DNA of 64,000 bases from Microbacterium flavum (GTDB lineage: Bacteria; Actinomycetota; Actinomycetes; Actinomycetales; Microbacteriaceae), in assembly GCF_018717645.1 (NCBI RefSeq), contig NZ_JAFLHG010000012.1, forward strand, positions 1 to 64,000, in the 5' to 3' direction. Below are positions 44,086 to 52,078 of this stretch, in pieces. The translations under genes and the position numbers were made by a program. Under the pieces are notes generated by a model. It ran no database searches and was not told where the DNA came from. It was given only the letters and a program-made list of their open reading frames with translations. The number at the start of each line of letters is the position of its first letter. Position 1 is the first letter of the stretch.

Positions 44086-44149
44086 ATACTACATATGGGT
44101 ACGGACACTCGGAAGCACCACAAGGGGTAGTAGTTACATCCGTGTAGTT
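44086..44149. promoter_or_regulatory. Candidate NrdR boxes upstream of nrdH
   Basis: CCACAAGGGGTAGTAG (44118-44133) is close to the actinobacterial NrdR-box pattern, and ATACTACATATGGGTA (44086-44101) is a weaker partner about 32 bp away, the usual separation. ACTACACGGATGTAAC on the other strand (44133-44148) is another candidate. Matches are by eye. Confidence 0.45.
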
Positions 44150-44179
44150 TTGCACCGCTCTCCCCAGGTACAACACATC

Positions 44180-44324
44180 TTGTCCACCGTTTCATCCACA
44201 GTCGCGGGGCCGATCCGACGCCTCCGAAAAGGCCTGGATCTCACGGATTTCACGCGGCCGTCCGTCATCCATCCACAGGTCGGACGCTACGCCGCCCCTC
44301 CGACACCGATCAGCCTGTGGAAAG
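44180..44324. other. Cluster of near-DnaA-box sequences in the nrdH-MFS gap
   Basis: TTGTCCACC (44180), TCATCCACA (44192), CCATCCACA (44269) and, on the minus strand, TTTCCACA (44316-44323) are each one or two changes from TTATCCACA. Together with the NrdR-like boxes they fill the 375-nt region without a gene between nrdH and the MFS gene, which also holds the TAGCCT -10 of the MFS gene. Confidence 0.35.
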
Positions 44325-44400
44325 TGCCCCCCGGCGTGTCGCGGCGTGTCGCGATCCTTCGACCCGGGCGGGTCATGTGCCGTGCCGGTAGCCTGGAGGG

Positions 44401-45624
44401 GTGGCGGGATATCGGGAGCTCCTGCGCACCTCCGGGGTCGCGCGCATCATCGCCGCACAGCTGACGGCGCGCTTCCCCAACGGGATGACGAGCCTCGCGA
44501 TCCTCCTCCACGTCGAGCAGCAGACCGGCTCATACGGAGCGGCGGGTCTCGTGCTGGCCGCCGCGTCGATCGGTCAGGCGACGTCCGGTCCCGTGACCAG
44601 CCGGTGGATGGGGATCTGGGGCATCCGTCGCGTCCTCACCCTCACGACCGCGGTCTGCGCCCTCACCCTGCTGATCCTCGCGCTCGTGCCCATGGGCGTC
44701 GTCGGCTACATGGTCTTCGGGCTCTTCGCCGGCCTGTCCACGCCGCCGGTGCAGTCCGCCGCACGCACCATCTATCCGAAGCTCGTCAACGCCCGGCAGC
44801 TCACGGCCCTCTTCTCGCTCGACGCGAGCCTGCAGGAGATCATCTGGATCCTCGCGCCCGTCGTCATCACCGTGGTCGCGATCCAGGTCGGCACCGTTCC
44901 CGCACTCCTCCTGATCGTCGCGATCCTCGTGGGCGGAGGCGCGTGGTTCATCCTCTCCCCCGAGGTCGGCCGGGTCCGCATCCCGCGCAGTCGTCGCGCT
45001 TTCGGCACGGTCCTCGGCAAGCCGGTCGTCCTTCTCGGCACGGTCATCGGCTTCCTCCTGATCGGCGCCTGCGCCGCGGTGGAGGCGGCCGTCGTCGCGA
45101 CCTTCGGCCACGGCGGGATCGAGGCCGGCATCGTCCTCGCCATCTTCTCCGTCGGCTCGCTCGCCGGTGGCCTCGCCTTCGGGCACATCCCGATGGGATC
45201 GTGGGCGATGGCCCGGCGGCTGACGATCGTCTCCGTCGGCCTCGCCGCCGCCGTCTTCTTCGTCGACGAGCTCACCCCCGCGACGCCCTGGTGGGTGAGC
45301 GCGTGCCTCCTCCTCGCCGGCGTCGGCATCGCTCCGGCTCTCGCCGTGCTGTTCGCGATGACCTCGGCATCCGTCAAGTTCAGCGAGACCGCCGAGGCGT
45401 ACGGCTGGATCGGGACGGGCCAGCTCATCGGAGCAGCCCTCGGTTCGGCCATCGCCGGCTTCCTCATCGACGGGGTGGGAGCCCCCGGCGCGTACGCGGC
45501 CGCGGCGGGCTTCGCGATCGTCGGCGCCCTCGTCGCGACGCTGTTCGTGCGGGGCTTCCCCGACCTCCGCGGCCGCGATGCGAGCCCGATCCCCGACACC
45601 GAGCCCGTCCCCCTCATCACCTGA
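44401..45624 (+). CDS. MFS transporter (probable exporter)
   Basis: 407 aa, 12 predicted helices, YbfB/SotB-like small-molecule exporter. ARIIAAQLTARFPNGMTSLAILLHVEQQTGSYGAAGLVLAAASIGQATSGPVTSRWMGIWGIRRVL is a typical N-terminal set including the loop 2-3 region. The second half starts around residue 205. Substrate unknown. GTG at 44401 follows TAGCCT (44389-44394) by 6 nt (leaderless). It is divergent from the nrd operon. Confidence 0.85.
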   Translation: MAGYRELLRTSGVARIIAAQLTARFPNGMTSLAILLHVEQQTGSYGAAGLVLAAASIGQATSGPVTSRWMGIWGIRRVLTLTTAVCALTLLILALVPMGVVGYMVFGLFAGLSTPPVQSAARTIYPKLVNARQLTALFSLDASLQEIIWILAPVVITVVAIQVGTVPALLLIVAILVGGGAWFILSPEVGRVRIPRSRRAFGTVLGKPVVLLGTVIGFLLIGACAAVEAAVVATFGHGGIEAGIVLAIFSVGSLAGGLAFGHIPMGSWAMARRLTIVSVGLAAAVFFVDELTPATPWWVSACLLLAGVGIAPALAVLFAMTSASVKFSETAEAYGWIGTGQLIGAALGSAIAGFLIDGVGAPGAYAAAAGFAIVGALVATLFVRGFPDLRGRDASPIPDTEPVPLIT

Positions 45625-45668
45625 CGGCCGGCGCGTCGTTCCCGCGCCCGGGCTCGTAGGCTGGCCTC

Positions 45669-46451
45669 ATGCCCGCTCCCCTCACCCTCCCGCGCCTGGC
45701 CTGGGGGACGCCCGACGTCCCGCACGCCTCCCGGCACGCTCTCCTGGTCCACGGGCTGGGGTCCAACGGCGCGCTCATGTGGCGCTACGGCGCGTGGCTC
45801 GCGGATGCCGGGTGGCACGCGACCGCCGTCGACCTGCGCGGTCACGGAACGGCGCCGCGCGCCCTCGACTACACGATCGCCGCGTACGCCACGGACCTCC
45901 TCCACACGGCTGCGCCCGACGGCGAACCGTGGGACCTCGTCATCGGCCACTCGCTGGGCGGGGCCGCGGCGACGGTCGCGAGCGCGGAGACGCCCGCATG
46001 GACGCGCCGGCTCATCCTCATCGACCCGGCGATCCACCTCAACGCCCACGACCGCGCGGTCGTCGGCAACAGCCAGCGCCGCTCGTTCGCGGACCCCTCG
46101 CCCGAGGCGACTCGGGCGGAGCACCCGCACTGGCACGAGCAGGACATCGAGCTGAAGGCGCTCTCCGCCCAGCAGGTGAGCCGGTGGGCGGTCGAGCAGA
46201 CGAGCATCCAGAACGACCCGTGGGACGTCCGCGACGCCGCCGCCCGCCTCACCGTCCCGACCCACGTCATCGCGAGCGACCCCGCCGTGTACTCGATCTT
46301 CCAGGGCGACCTCGCCCGGGAGACCCTTCGGAACCCGGTCGTCGGCATGTCGGTCGTCACCGGCGCGGGCCACTCCCCGCACCGCGACAAGCCGGAGGAC
46401 ACCCTCGCCCACCTCGCCACGGCACTCGGCGACGCCACGCCGAGGAGCTGA
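45669..46451 (+). CDS. Alpha/beta-fold hydrolase
   Basis: 260 aa. LLVHGLGSNGALM (oxyanion HG), ATAVDLRGHG, nucleophile VIGHSLGGAAA (S near residue 97), and C-terminal GAGHSPHRDKPED with the catalytic His (about residue 236) form the complete triad set of the alpha/beta-hydrolase family; PTHVIASDPAVYSIF supplies the acid. An esterase, lipase or C-C hydrolase; substrate unknown. ATG is 6 nt after TAGGCT (45657-45662). Confidence 0.88.
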   Translation: MPAPLTLPRLAWGTPDVPHASRHALLVHGLGSNGALMWRYGAWLADAGWHATAVDLRGHGTAPRALDYTIAAYATDLLHTAAPDGEPWDLVIGHSLGGAAATVASAETPAWTRRLILIDPAIHLNAHDRAVVGNSQRRSFADPSPEATRAEHPHWHEQDIELKALSAQQVSRWAVEQTSIQNDPWDVRDAAARLTVPTHVIASDPAVYSIFQGDLARETLRNPVVGMSVVTGAGHSPHRDKPEDTLAHLATALGDATPRS

Positions 46452-46482
46452 CCTCTCCCCTGCGCGGTCGCCTCGGTGAGGA

Positions 46483-46887
46483 TCAGGCGACCCGGCGGAG
46501 GAGCTCTGCGAGGGCGAGCGCGTAGGCATCCGCGGGCTCCGGATGCTCGAACGAGAGCGGCTCCCCCTGGATCACGACATCCACGCGGAACGCGTCATCC
46601 AGGCGCACGAGCGCGCGGAACGTGCCGCGCAGGAGCTCTCGGAGCTGGTCCTCGCGCGGCAGCCACAGCGCGTCATCGAGCGCGACGGAGTCCAGCGCCC
46701 ACTCCGTCGTCCCGTTGAAGGCGAGGATCGTGCCGGTCGAATAGCTGCGGGGCTCGATCGTCATCTCGCTCACCGTGAACACGTCCGCCTCGAACTCGGG
46801 CTCGTCGAGCTGGAACCGATCGCCGGACGCGGGACGCCACACGAGCCCGGCGTCGCGCAGCGTCGCGGCGAGGTCGGTCGAGATCAT
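46483..46887 (-). CDS. Conserved hypothetical protein (Microbacteriaceae type)
   Basis: 134 aa, no signal peptide or membrane helix. Contains MISTDLAATLRDAGLVWRP..., DVFTVSEMTIEP, GTILAFNGTTEWALDSVALDDALWLPREDQLRELLRGTF, and a C-terminal helix. I recall similar sequences in Microbacteriaceae labelled as CpaE-like pilus proteins, but there is no P-loop or receiver domain to support that, so I give no function. CAGGAT lies 6 nt before the ATG. It is convergent with the alpha/beta-hydrolase gene. Confidence 0.75.
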   Translation of the reverse strand: MISTDLAATLRDAGLVWRPASGDRFQLDEPEFEADVFTVSEMTIEPRSYSTGTILAFNGTTEWALDSVALDDALWLPREDQLRELLRGTFRALVRLDDAFRVDVVIQGEPLSFEHPEPADAYALALAELLRRVA

Positions 46888-46923
46888 GTCCCCATCCTGC
46901 CCGCATCAGCGGCGTTGCGGCGG

Positions 46924-46969
46924 CGCCCACCCGCGCAGCCGAGGACAAAACCTCGGTGACCGGTGGGCG
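46924..46969. other. Nested inverted repeat upstream of the acyl-CoA dehydrogenase gene
   Basis: Outer arms CGCCCACC (46924-46931) and GGTGGGCG (46962-46969), inner arms CCGAGG (46939-46944) and CCTCGG (46951-46956) with an ACAAAA loop. Both pairs are perfect. It lies in the 185-nt gap between two divergent starts and looks like either an RNA hairpin or a compound operator. Confidence 0.6.
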
Positions 46970-47072
46970 ATCGGTTCGGTAGCCCCCGACGGGCACCGTC
47001 CGGCGTCGGGAGGGACGAGTTTCGCAGCCGCGTTCGGACCGGCATCGCACGGAACGGGGCCAGGATGGAGGG

Positions 47073-48233
47073 GTGACCGATTTCGACCCCGCCGCGCACC
47101 TCCCCGACGAGCTGCTGGAACGCATCCGCTCACGGGCCGCCGCCGTCGACGCCGAGAACCGCTTCCCCGAGGAGGACCTCGCCGAGCTCCGCGACGCGGG
47201 GTACCTGGCGATCCTCGTCCCGGCCGCGCTCGGCGGCGCGGGGCTCGGGCTCGCCGAGGCATCCCTCTTACAGCAGCGCCTGGCGGGTGCGGCGCCGGCC
47301 ACCGCACTGGCCGTCAACATGCACCTCGTCTGGACCGGCGTCGCGAAGGTGTTCTCCGATCGTGGCATCGACGGCCTCCGGTTCGTGCAGGAGGGCGCCG
47401 CGTCGGGAGAGGTGTTCGCCTTCGGCATCAGCGAGGCCGGCAACGATCTCGTCCTGTTCGGCAGCGACACGGCGGCCGTCCCGACCGCGGACGGCGGCTA
47501 CGCCTTCACCGGCACGAAGATCTTCACGTCCCTCGCCCCGGTGTGGACCCAACTGGGCCTGCACGGGCTCGACACGTCGAATCCGGACGACCCGAAGATG
47601 GTCTACGCCTTCGTCCCCCGGACGGATGCCGTCATCACACGCGACGACTGGGACACGATCGGGATGCGCGGCACGCAGTCGCGGACGACCGAGCTGCACG
47701 GCGCCACCGCGCCGCCGGATCGCATCGTGCGGCTCGTCCCGCCCGGCCCGAACCCCGACCCGATCGTGTTCGGCATCTTCAGCGTCTTCGAGATCTTGCT
47801 GGCGTCGGTCTACACCGGCATCGCGCGGCGCGCGCTCGACCTCGCCGTCGCGACGGCGAAGGCCCGAACCTCGAAGAAGACCGGCTCGGCCTACAGCGAC
47901 GACCCGGACATCCGGTGGCGCGTGGCCGAGATGGCCCTCGCGTACGACGCGCTCCCGCCGCAGATCTCCGCGCTCGCGCGGGATGTCGATGAGCGGGCCG
48001 ATCGCGGCGCGATGTGGTTCCCGCAGCTGTCGGGAGTGAAGCACCGCGCGGTGGTCGCGGCCAAGCAGATCGTCGACGAGGCGATGCTCGTGGGGGGCGG
48101 GTCGTCCTACTTCGCCCGCAGCGAGCTGAGCCGCCTGTACCGCGACGTCCTCGCCGGCATGTTTCACCCCTCAGACCCCGAGTCGGCACATTCGACCGTT
48201 GCCGCGGCGTGGCTCGGGCCCGTCTCGGGCTGA
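47073..48233 (+). CDS. Acyl-CoA dehydrogenase-family flavoprotein
   Basis: 386 aa. N-terminal helical domain (PEEDLAELRDAGYLAILVPAALGGAGLGLAEASLLQQRLA), middle beta-domain with ISEAGND and FTGTKIFTSLAP, and a C-terminal helical domain ending in SRLYRDVLAGMFHPSDPESAHSTVA. The sequence is like the HpaH/DszC/XiaF and acyl-CoA dehydrogenase type-2 branch, so it may be a dehydrogenase or flavin-dependent oxygenase. I cannot place the catalytic Glu with confidence. GTG at 47073 follows CAGGAT by 6 nt. Confidence 0.85.
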   Translation: MTDFDPAAHLPDELLERIRSRAAAVDAENRFPEEDLAELRDAGYLAILVPAALGGAGLGLAEASLLQQRLAGAAPATALAVNMHLVWTGVAKVFSDRGIDGLRFVQEGAASGEVFAFGISEAGNDLVLFGSDTAAVPTADGGYAFTGTKIFTSLAPVWTQLGLHGLDTSNPDDPKMVYAFVPRTDAVITRDDWDTIGMRGTQSRTTELHGATAPPDRIVRLVPPGPNPDPIVFGIFSVFEILLASVYTGIARRALDLAVATAKARTSKKTGSAYSDDPDIRWRVAEMALAYDALPPQISALARDVDERADRGAMWFPQLSGVKHRAVVAAKQIVDEAMLVGGGSSYFARSELSRLYRDVLAGMFHPSDPESAHSTVAAAWLGPVSG

Positions 48234-48306
48234 TCGGGTCGGATCGAGAAAAGCTCACCTCGGCGGCATCCGTGAACTCGTTCTCGCCGATCGTGCAATA
48301 CAAGAC

Positions 48307-48900
48307 GTGAGCACAGACAACGAGGTGATCGAACGGTCGTCGGCGGAGCCCGGCGCGTTCGCGCTGCTGTACGACCGACACGCGCCGGCGATCTATCGCT
48401 ACGCGGCGCGGCGGATCGGCAGCGACGGGGCGGAGGACATCATGTCCGAGACCTTCCTCGTCGCTTTCGAGAGGCGATCGGCGTACGACCTCGCGGTCGT
48501 CGATGCTCGCCCCTGGCTGCTGGGGATCGCCACCCGACTGATGCGCAAGCACGTGCGGGTGGAGGCGCGGGCGTGGAAGGGCATGGTCGCAGATCTCGCG
48601 GCGCAGATCTCGCCCGATGTGATCGAGCAGGCGAGTGCCCGCGTGGATGCCACCCGACAGACCGGGCGCCTGGCTTCGGCGTTGCGGAGCCTGTCGACAT
48701 CCGACCGCGACACCCTCCTGCTGTACGCCTGGGGCGATCTCGACTACGCGGGAATCGCGGAGGCCCTCGACGTGCCGATCGGCACGGTGCGCTCACGCCT
48801 CAATCGGGCACGCCGTCTGCTGCGGCGCGCGGCCGGAGCCCTCGAGACAGAAACGGAGACTGGTCATGGACGAACTGACACTGCTGCGCAACGCGCGTGA
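48307..48900 (+). CDS. ECF-type RNA polymerase sigma factor
   Basis: 197 aa. Region 2: FALLYDRHAPAIYRYAARRIGSDGAEDIMSETFLVAFERRSAYD, with the D-A-E-D-x-x-x-E/S-type core-binding motif. Region 4: RSLSTSDRDTLLLYAWGDLDYAGIAEALDVPIGTVRSRLNRARRLLRRA, the helix-turn-helix that reads the -35. GTG at 48307 is chosen as the start that places region 2 correctly. The end overlaps the following gene by 35 nt, as for a sigma/anti-sigma-like pair. Confidence 0.93.
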   Translation: MSTDNEVIERSSAEPGAFALLYDRHAPAIYRYAARRIGSDGAEDIMSETFLVAFERRSAYDLAVVDARPWLLGIATRLMRKHVRVEARAWKGMVADLAAQISPDVIEQASARVDATRQTGRLASALRSLSTSDRDTLLLYAWGDLDYAGIAEALDVPIGTVRSRLNRARRLLRRAAGALETETETGHGRTDTAAQRA

Positions 48901-49963
48901 GGACATCGATGTGCCGCAGGAGGCACTGCATCGAGGCCGGGCGGCGCTTCTGGAACGGACGGGGGATGCCGCGGTGCCGGGCATCCCCGCGTCCGTCGCG
49001 CCTCGCTCGTCACGCCGCCGCCTCCGGCGGTTCGCACTCGGGAGCCTGTCCGCGATGGGTGCCGCCGCTCTCGTGACGGGGCTCGTCCTCACCGACGTCG
49101 TCGGACTCGCCGGGTGGCGGGGCGGGGCGGATGCCGCCGCGGCCTCCGTGCTCGAGAATGCGAGCGTCGCGGCGATCGGAAGCAGCGACCCCGTGCTCGC
49201 GCCCGGTCAGTACCTCTCGGTGCGCACGCGAGCGGCGTATCGCGCGACGGTGCAGCGTGAGGATCGCACCTCCACGTTCCAGTACCTCGCCGATGACACG
49301 CTGTTCGTGCCCGCCGACCGCGCCGACGACTGGGTGTGGCAGCGCGGGGCGCAATCGGTGTACGCGACGTTCGGGGCCGACTCGCAGGCGGTCGCCGACG
49401 CCTGGCAGGCAGAAGCGCCCTCCGATGCGATCTCGGGCGGCGATCTGCTGCGCGCACCGGCGGGTGCCTTCTACGGGGCCCGCCCCGAGGCCGGATTCGA
49501 CGATCTGGATACTCTCCCGCGCGACCCGTATCGGCTGCTCAACCACATCTACCGGGTGACGCTGGGCGCGGGGCCCTCCCCCGACACCGAGGCCCTCGTC
49601 TTCCTGGCGGACCGACTGCGGATCGGCGACGTCCCCGCCGACCTGCGATCGGCGATGTACCGCGCGGCGGCGATGATCCCGGGGGTCACTCTCGTCGACG
49701 ACCAGGCGACGCTCGACGGACACCGTGGTGTCGCGATCGGACGCGACGAGGAGGCCTGGGGCAGCCGCATCGAGATCATCGTCGATCCGACGACCGGGAC
49801 GTTCCTCGGGGAGCGGGAGATCCTCCTGCGCGATCAGGACGGCATCCCGGCGGGCACGGCCGCCAGCTGGACGGCGGTCACGACGTCGATCGTCGACCAG
49901 GCACCGGCCGGCGGCACGCCGTGCGGGCGGATGGCGCAGGACAGCACGAGCGGGCGATGCTGA
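48866..49963 (+). CDS. CU044_5270-like membrane protein, probable partner of the ECF sigma factor
   Basis: 365 aa. A cytoplasmic N-terminus of about 55 residues (MDELTLLRNAREDIDVPQEALHRGRAALLERTG, an anti-sigma-like helix), one membrane helix (ALGSLSAMGAAALVTGLVLTDVVG) and an extracytoplasmic domain rich in aromatic and acidic residues. This layout is that of CU044_5270-type proteins found beside ECF sigma genes. The 35-nt overlap with the sigma gene argues for a regulatory pair. No HCC zinc anti-sigma motif is visible. Confidence 0.75.
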   Translation: MDELTLLRNAREDIDVPQEALHRGRAALLERTGDAAVPGIPASVAPRSSRRRLRRFALGSLSAMGAAALVTGLVLTDVVGLAGWRGGADAAAASVLENASVAAIGSSDPVLAPGQYLSVRTRAAYRATVQREDRTSTFQYLADDTLFVPADRADDWVWQRGAQSVYATFGADSQAVADAWQAEAPSDAISGGDLLRAPAGAFYGARPEAGFDDLDTLPRDPYRLLNHIYRVTLGAGPSPDTEALVFLADRLRIGDVPADLRSAMYRAAAMIPGVTLVDDQATLDGHRGVAIGRDEEAWGSRIEIIVDPTTGTFLGEREILLRDQDGIPAGTAASWTAVTTSIVDQAPAGGTPCGRMAQDSTSGRC

Positions 49964-50097
49964 CCCGCGGCGGCACCCGGCCCAGCGGCGTCGTCGGCAC
50001 AGGCCCCGCGGATCTCGTGCTCCCGCCGACCGAGCCGATCGAGATCCCCGCGGATCCCGGTCGCACCTGAACGGAGCGCCGCGCGGGCGGGCGGGCG

Positions 50098-50370
50098 TCA
50101 GCGGGTCTCGAGGTCGTAGGCCTTCAGGAGCTCGGCGACCGCCTGCTCGCGCTGGTCGCCTCCTTCGGCGAACATGTGCGCGACGTGGGTGCGCAGGTGG
50201 TTCTCGACGAGGAGCTTGTCGAGGGATGCCAGTGCCTTCTGGATCGCGCGGGACTGGGCGATGATGTCCATGCAGTAGTCCTCGCTCTCGATCATCTTCG
50301 CGAGCCCCCGCACCTGCCCCTCCAGGATCGCGGTGCGATGCAGGGCGCGCTTCTTGATGTCGTCGATCAC
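50098..50370 (-). CDS. CsoR/FrmR/RcnR-family transcriptional regulator
   Basis: 90 aa all-helical repressor. Family features: KKRALHRTAILEGQVRGLAKMIESEDYCMDIIAQSRAIQKALASLDKLLVENHLRTHV. Sensing residues visible are C33, H58 and H62. The C-H-H set differs from copper-sensing CsoR (C-H-C) and from RcnR, which adds an N-terminal His. The ligand is uncertain: nickel/cobalt, or formaldehyde as in FrmR. GTG at 50370 follows TATCCT by 6 nt. No cognate transporter or dehydrogenase gene is adjacent; the DUF445 gene is divergent. Confidence 0.88.
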   Translation of the reverse strand: MIDDIKKRALHRTAILEGQVRGLAKMIESEDYCMDIIAQSRAIQKALASLDKLLVENHLRTHVAHMFAEGGDQREQAVAELLKAYDLETR

Positions 50371-50419
50371 GCCTCGAGGATACGCCGCCGGGGCGAGGCC
50401 CCCATGACAGACTGGCCCC

Positions 50420-51691
50420 ATGCCCCGCACCCCCACCGAGCTGCTCAGCCCCGCCGACCAGGAACGCCGACGTTCCCTGCGGGTCATGAAGGGCGTGGCG
50501 CTGGGTGCGCTGGTGTTCATGGCGATCGTCTTCGTCGTCGCGTTCGTGTTGCAGGAGCGCTACCCCTGGCTCGCCTACGTGCGCGCCGCGGCCGAGGGCG
50601 GCATGGTGGGCGCCCTCGCCGACTGGTTCGCGGTCACGGCGCTCTTCCGGCATCCGCTCGGCATCCCGATCCCGCACACGGCGATCATCCCGAAGCGCAA
50701 GGACGAGATCGGCCGCACCCTGGGCGAATTCATCGAGACGAACTTCCTCGAGGGATCCGTGGTGCGCGCGAAACTCGAGTCCAGCCGCATCGCGGCGACG
50801 GCCGGCGCGTGGCTTCGCGACCCCGAGCACGCCGAGCTCCTCGCGCGCGAAGCGTCCACGATCGCCACGGGCATCCTGGAGGCACTCAGCGACGACGAGG
50901 TGCAGGACCTCATCAGCGACCTCGCTCGCGAGCACCTCCTGAGCCCGGAGTGGGCGCCGACGATCGGCGGCTGGCTCGAGCGGGTGGTGGATGCCGGAGC
51001 GCACCACGGCGCCGTGGATCTCGGTGTCGACAGCCTTGCGACGTGGCTCGCCGCCAACCGCGAATCGTTCTCGGGGCTCGTCTCGCGCCGGCTCCCGTCG
51101 TGGGTGCCGTCCGTGGCCATGCGCCTGGTCGACGACACCGTCTACCACGAGGCGGTCAAGTTCATCGCTGCCGTGCAGGCCGACCCGGAGCATCCTGCCC
51201 GCCATGCCGTCGACAAATACCTCACACGCCTGTCGGGGAACCTCCAGCACGACCCCGCGACGATCGGTCGCCTGGAGGATGCCAAGAGCGCCGTCTTCGA
51301 CAGCCCGCGCGTGCGCGAGCTCGCCGCGGAGGCGTGGAACACGGCGAAGACGGGACTTCTGAAGAGCCTCGCGGACCCGCAGAGCGCGCTGCGCCGCCGC
51401 GTCGGCGCCGCGCTCAGCGAGGTCGGCGACCGGCTCGTGACCGATCCCGCCCTCCAGGCGCGCGTCGACACACGCGTGGCGGATGCCGCCGTCTTCCTCG
51501 TCGACCGCTACCGCCACGACATCGCCTCGATCATCACCGACACCGTCGAGAAGTGGGACCCGGCCGAGACCACCGAGAAGATCGAGCTCATGGTCGGTCG
51601 CGATCTGCAGTACATCCGCCTCAACGGCACGATCGTCGGAGCTCTCGCGGGGCTTGCGATCTTCGCGATCGCGCACGCACTGCTCGCCTGA
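50420..51691 (+). CDS. DUF445-family membrane protein
   Basis: 423 aa. An N-terminal hydrophobic segment (VALGALVFMAIVFVVAFVL) and the signature AAEGGMVGALADWFAVTALFRHPLGIPIPHTAIIPKRKDEIGRTLGEFIETNFL identify DUF445. A long helical soluble region follows with repeated dimer-like helices, and a final C-terminal helix (GALAGLAIFAIAHALLA) anchors it. Function unknown; sometimes linked to membrane organisation. CAGACT lies 6 nt before the ATG. Confidence 0.9.
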   Translation: MPRTPTELLSPADQERRRSLRVMKGVALGALVFMAIVFVVAFVLQERYPWLAYVRAAAEGGMVGALADWFAVTALFRHPLGIPIPHTAIIPKRKDEIGRTLGEFIETNFLEGSVVRAKLESSRIAATAGAWLRDPEHAELLAREASTIATGILEALSDDEVQDLISDLAREHLLSPEWAPTIGGWLERVVDAGAHHGAVDLGVDSLATWLAANRESFSGLVSRRLPSWVPSVAMRLVDDTVYHEAVKFIAAVQADPEHPARHAVDKYLTRLSGNLQHDPATIGRLEDAKSAVFDSPRVRELAAEAWNTAKTGLLKSLADPQSALRRRVGAALSEVGDRLVTDPALQARVDTRVADAAVFLVDRYRHDIASIITDTVEKWDPAETTEKIELMVGRDLQYIRLNGTIVGALAGLAIFAIAHALLA

Positions 51692-51730
51692 TCCTGGCCG
51701 GTGCGCGGACGGCGCGGTAGCGTGGGGAAC

Positions 51731-52078
51731 GTGAGTGCGGAGCCGGCGGACCAGCTGCTGTTCACCTACGGCACGCTGCAGTACGCCGAGGTGCAGCTCG
51801 ACACGTTCGGGCGACTCCTCGGCGGCGAGCGCGATGCCCTCCCCGGCTACACCATCGACTACGTCGAGGTCGCGGACCAGCGTGTGGCCGACGTGTCGGG
51901 GATGTCGGTGCAGCCGGTCCTGCGTGCCACCGGCAACCCGCTGGACAAGGTCACCGGCACCGTCCTGCAGGTGAGCGCGGCGGAGCTCGACGCCGCCGAC
52001 GAGTACGAGGTCTCCCTCTATCGCCGCGTCGCGGTGACTCTCACCAGCGGCCGCGACGCCTGGGTCTACGTCGGCTGA
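51731..52078 (+). CDS. Gamma-glutamylcyclotransferase-like (AIG2/GGCT-fold) protein
   Basis: 115 aa. N-terminal LLFTYGTLQYAEVQLDTFGRLLGGERDALPGYTIDYVEV, with the YGTL motif, then GTVLQVSAAELDAADEYEVSLYRRVAVTL, with the E of the cyclotransferase site in DEYE, as in GGCT-like proteins. Small soluble enzyme acting on gamma-glutamyl amines or dipeptides (family knowledge). GTG at 51731 follows TAGCGT (51718-51723) by 7 nt. Its stop and the next ATG share one base. Confidence 0.85.
   Translation: MSAEPADQLLFTYGTLQYAEVQLDTFGRLLGGERDALPGYTIDYVEVADQRVADVSGMSVQPVLRATGNPLDKVTGTVLQVSAAELDAADEYEVSLYRRVAVTLTSGRDAWVYVG

Noticed and set aside
44180..44324. Calling the nrdH upstream region a replication origin
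   Set aside because: The DnaA-like boxes are imperfect and few, and there are no origin-linked genes (dnaA, dnaN, gyrB) in the window.
46483..46887. Calling this gene a CpaE pilus-assembly protein
   Set aside because: The 134-aa sequence has no Walker motif or receiver domain, so the label is not supported by what is visible.
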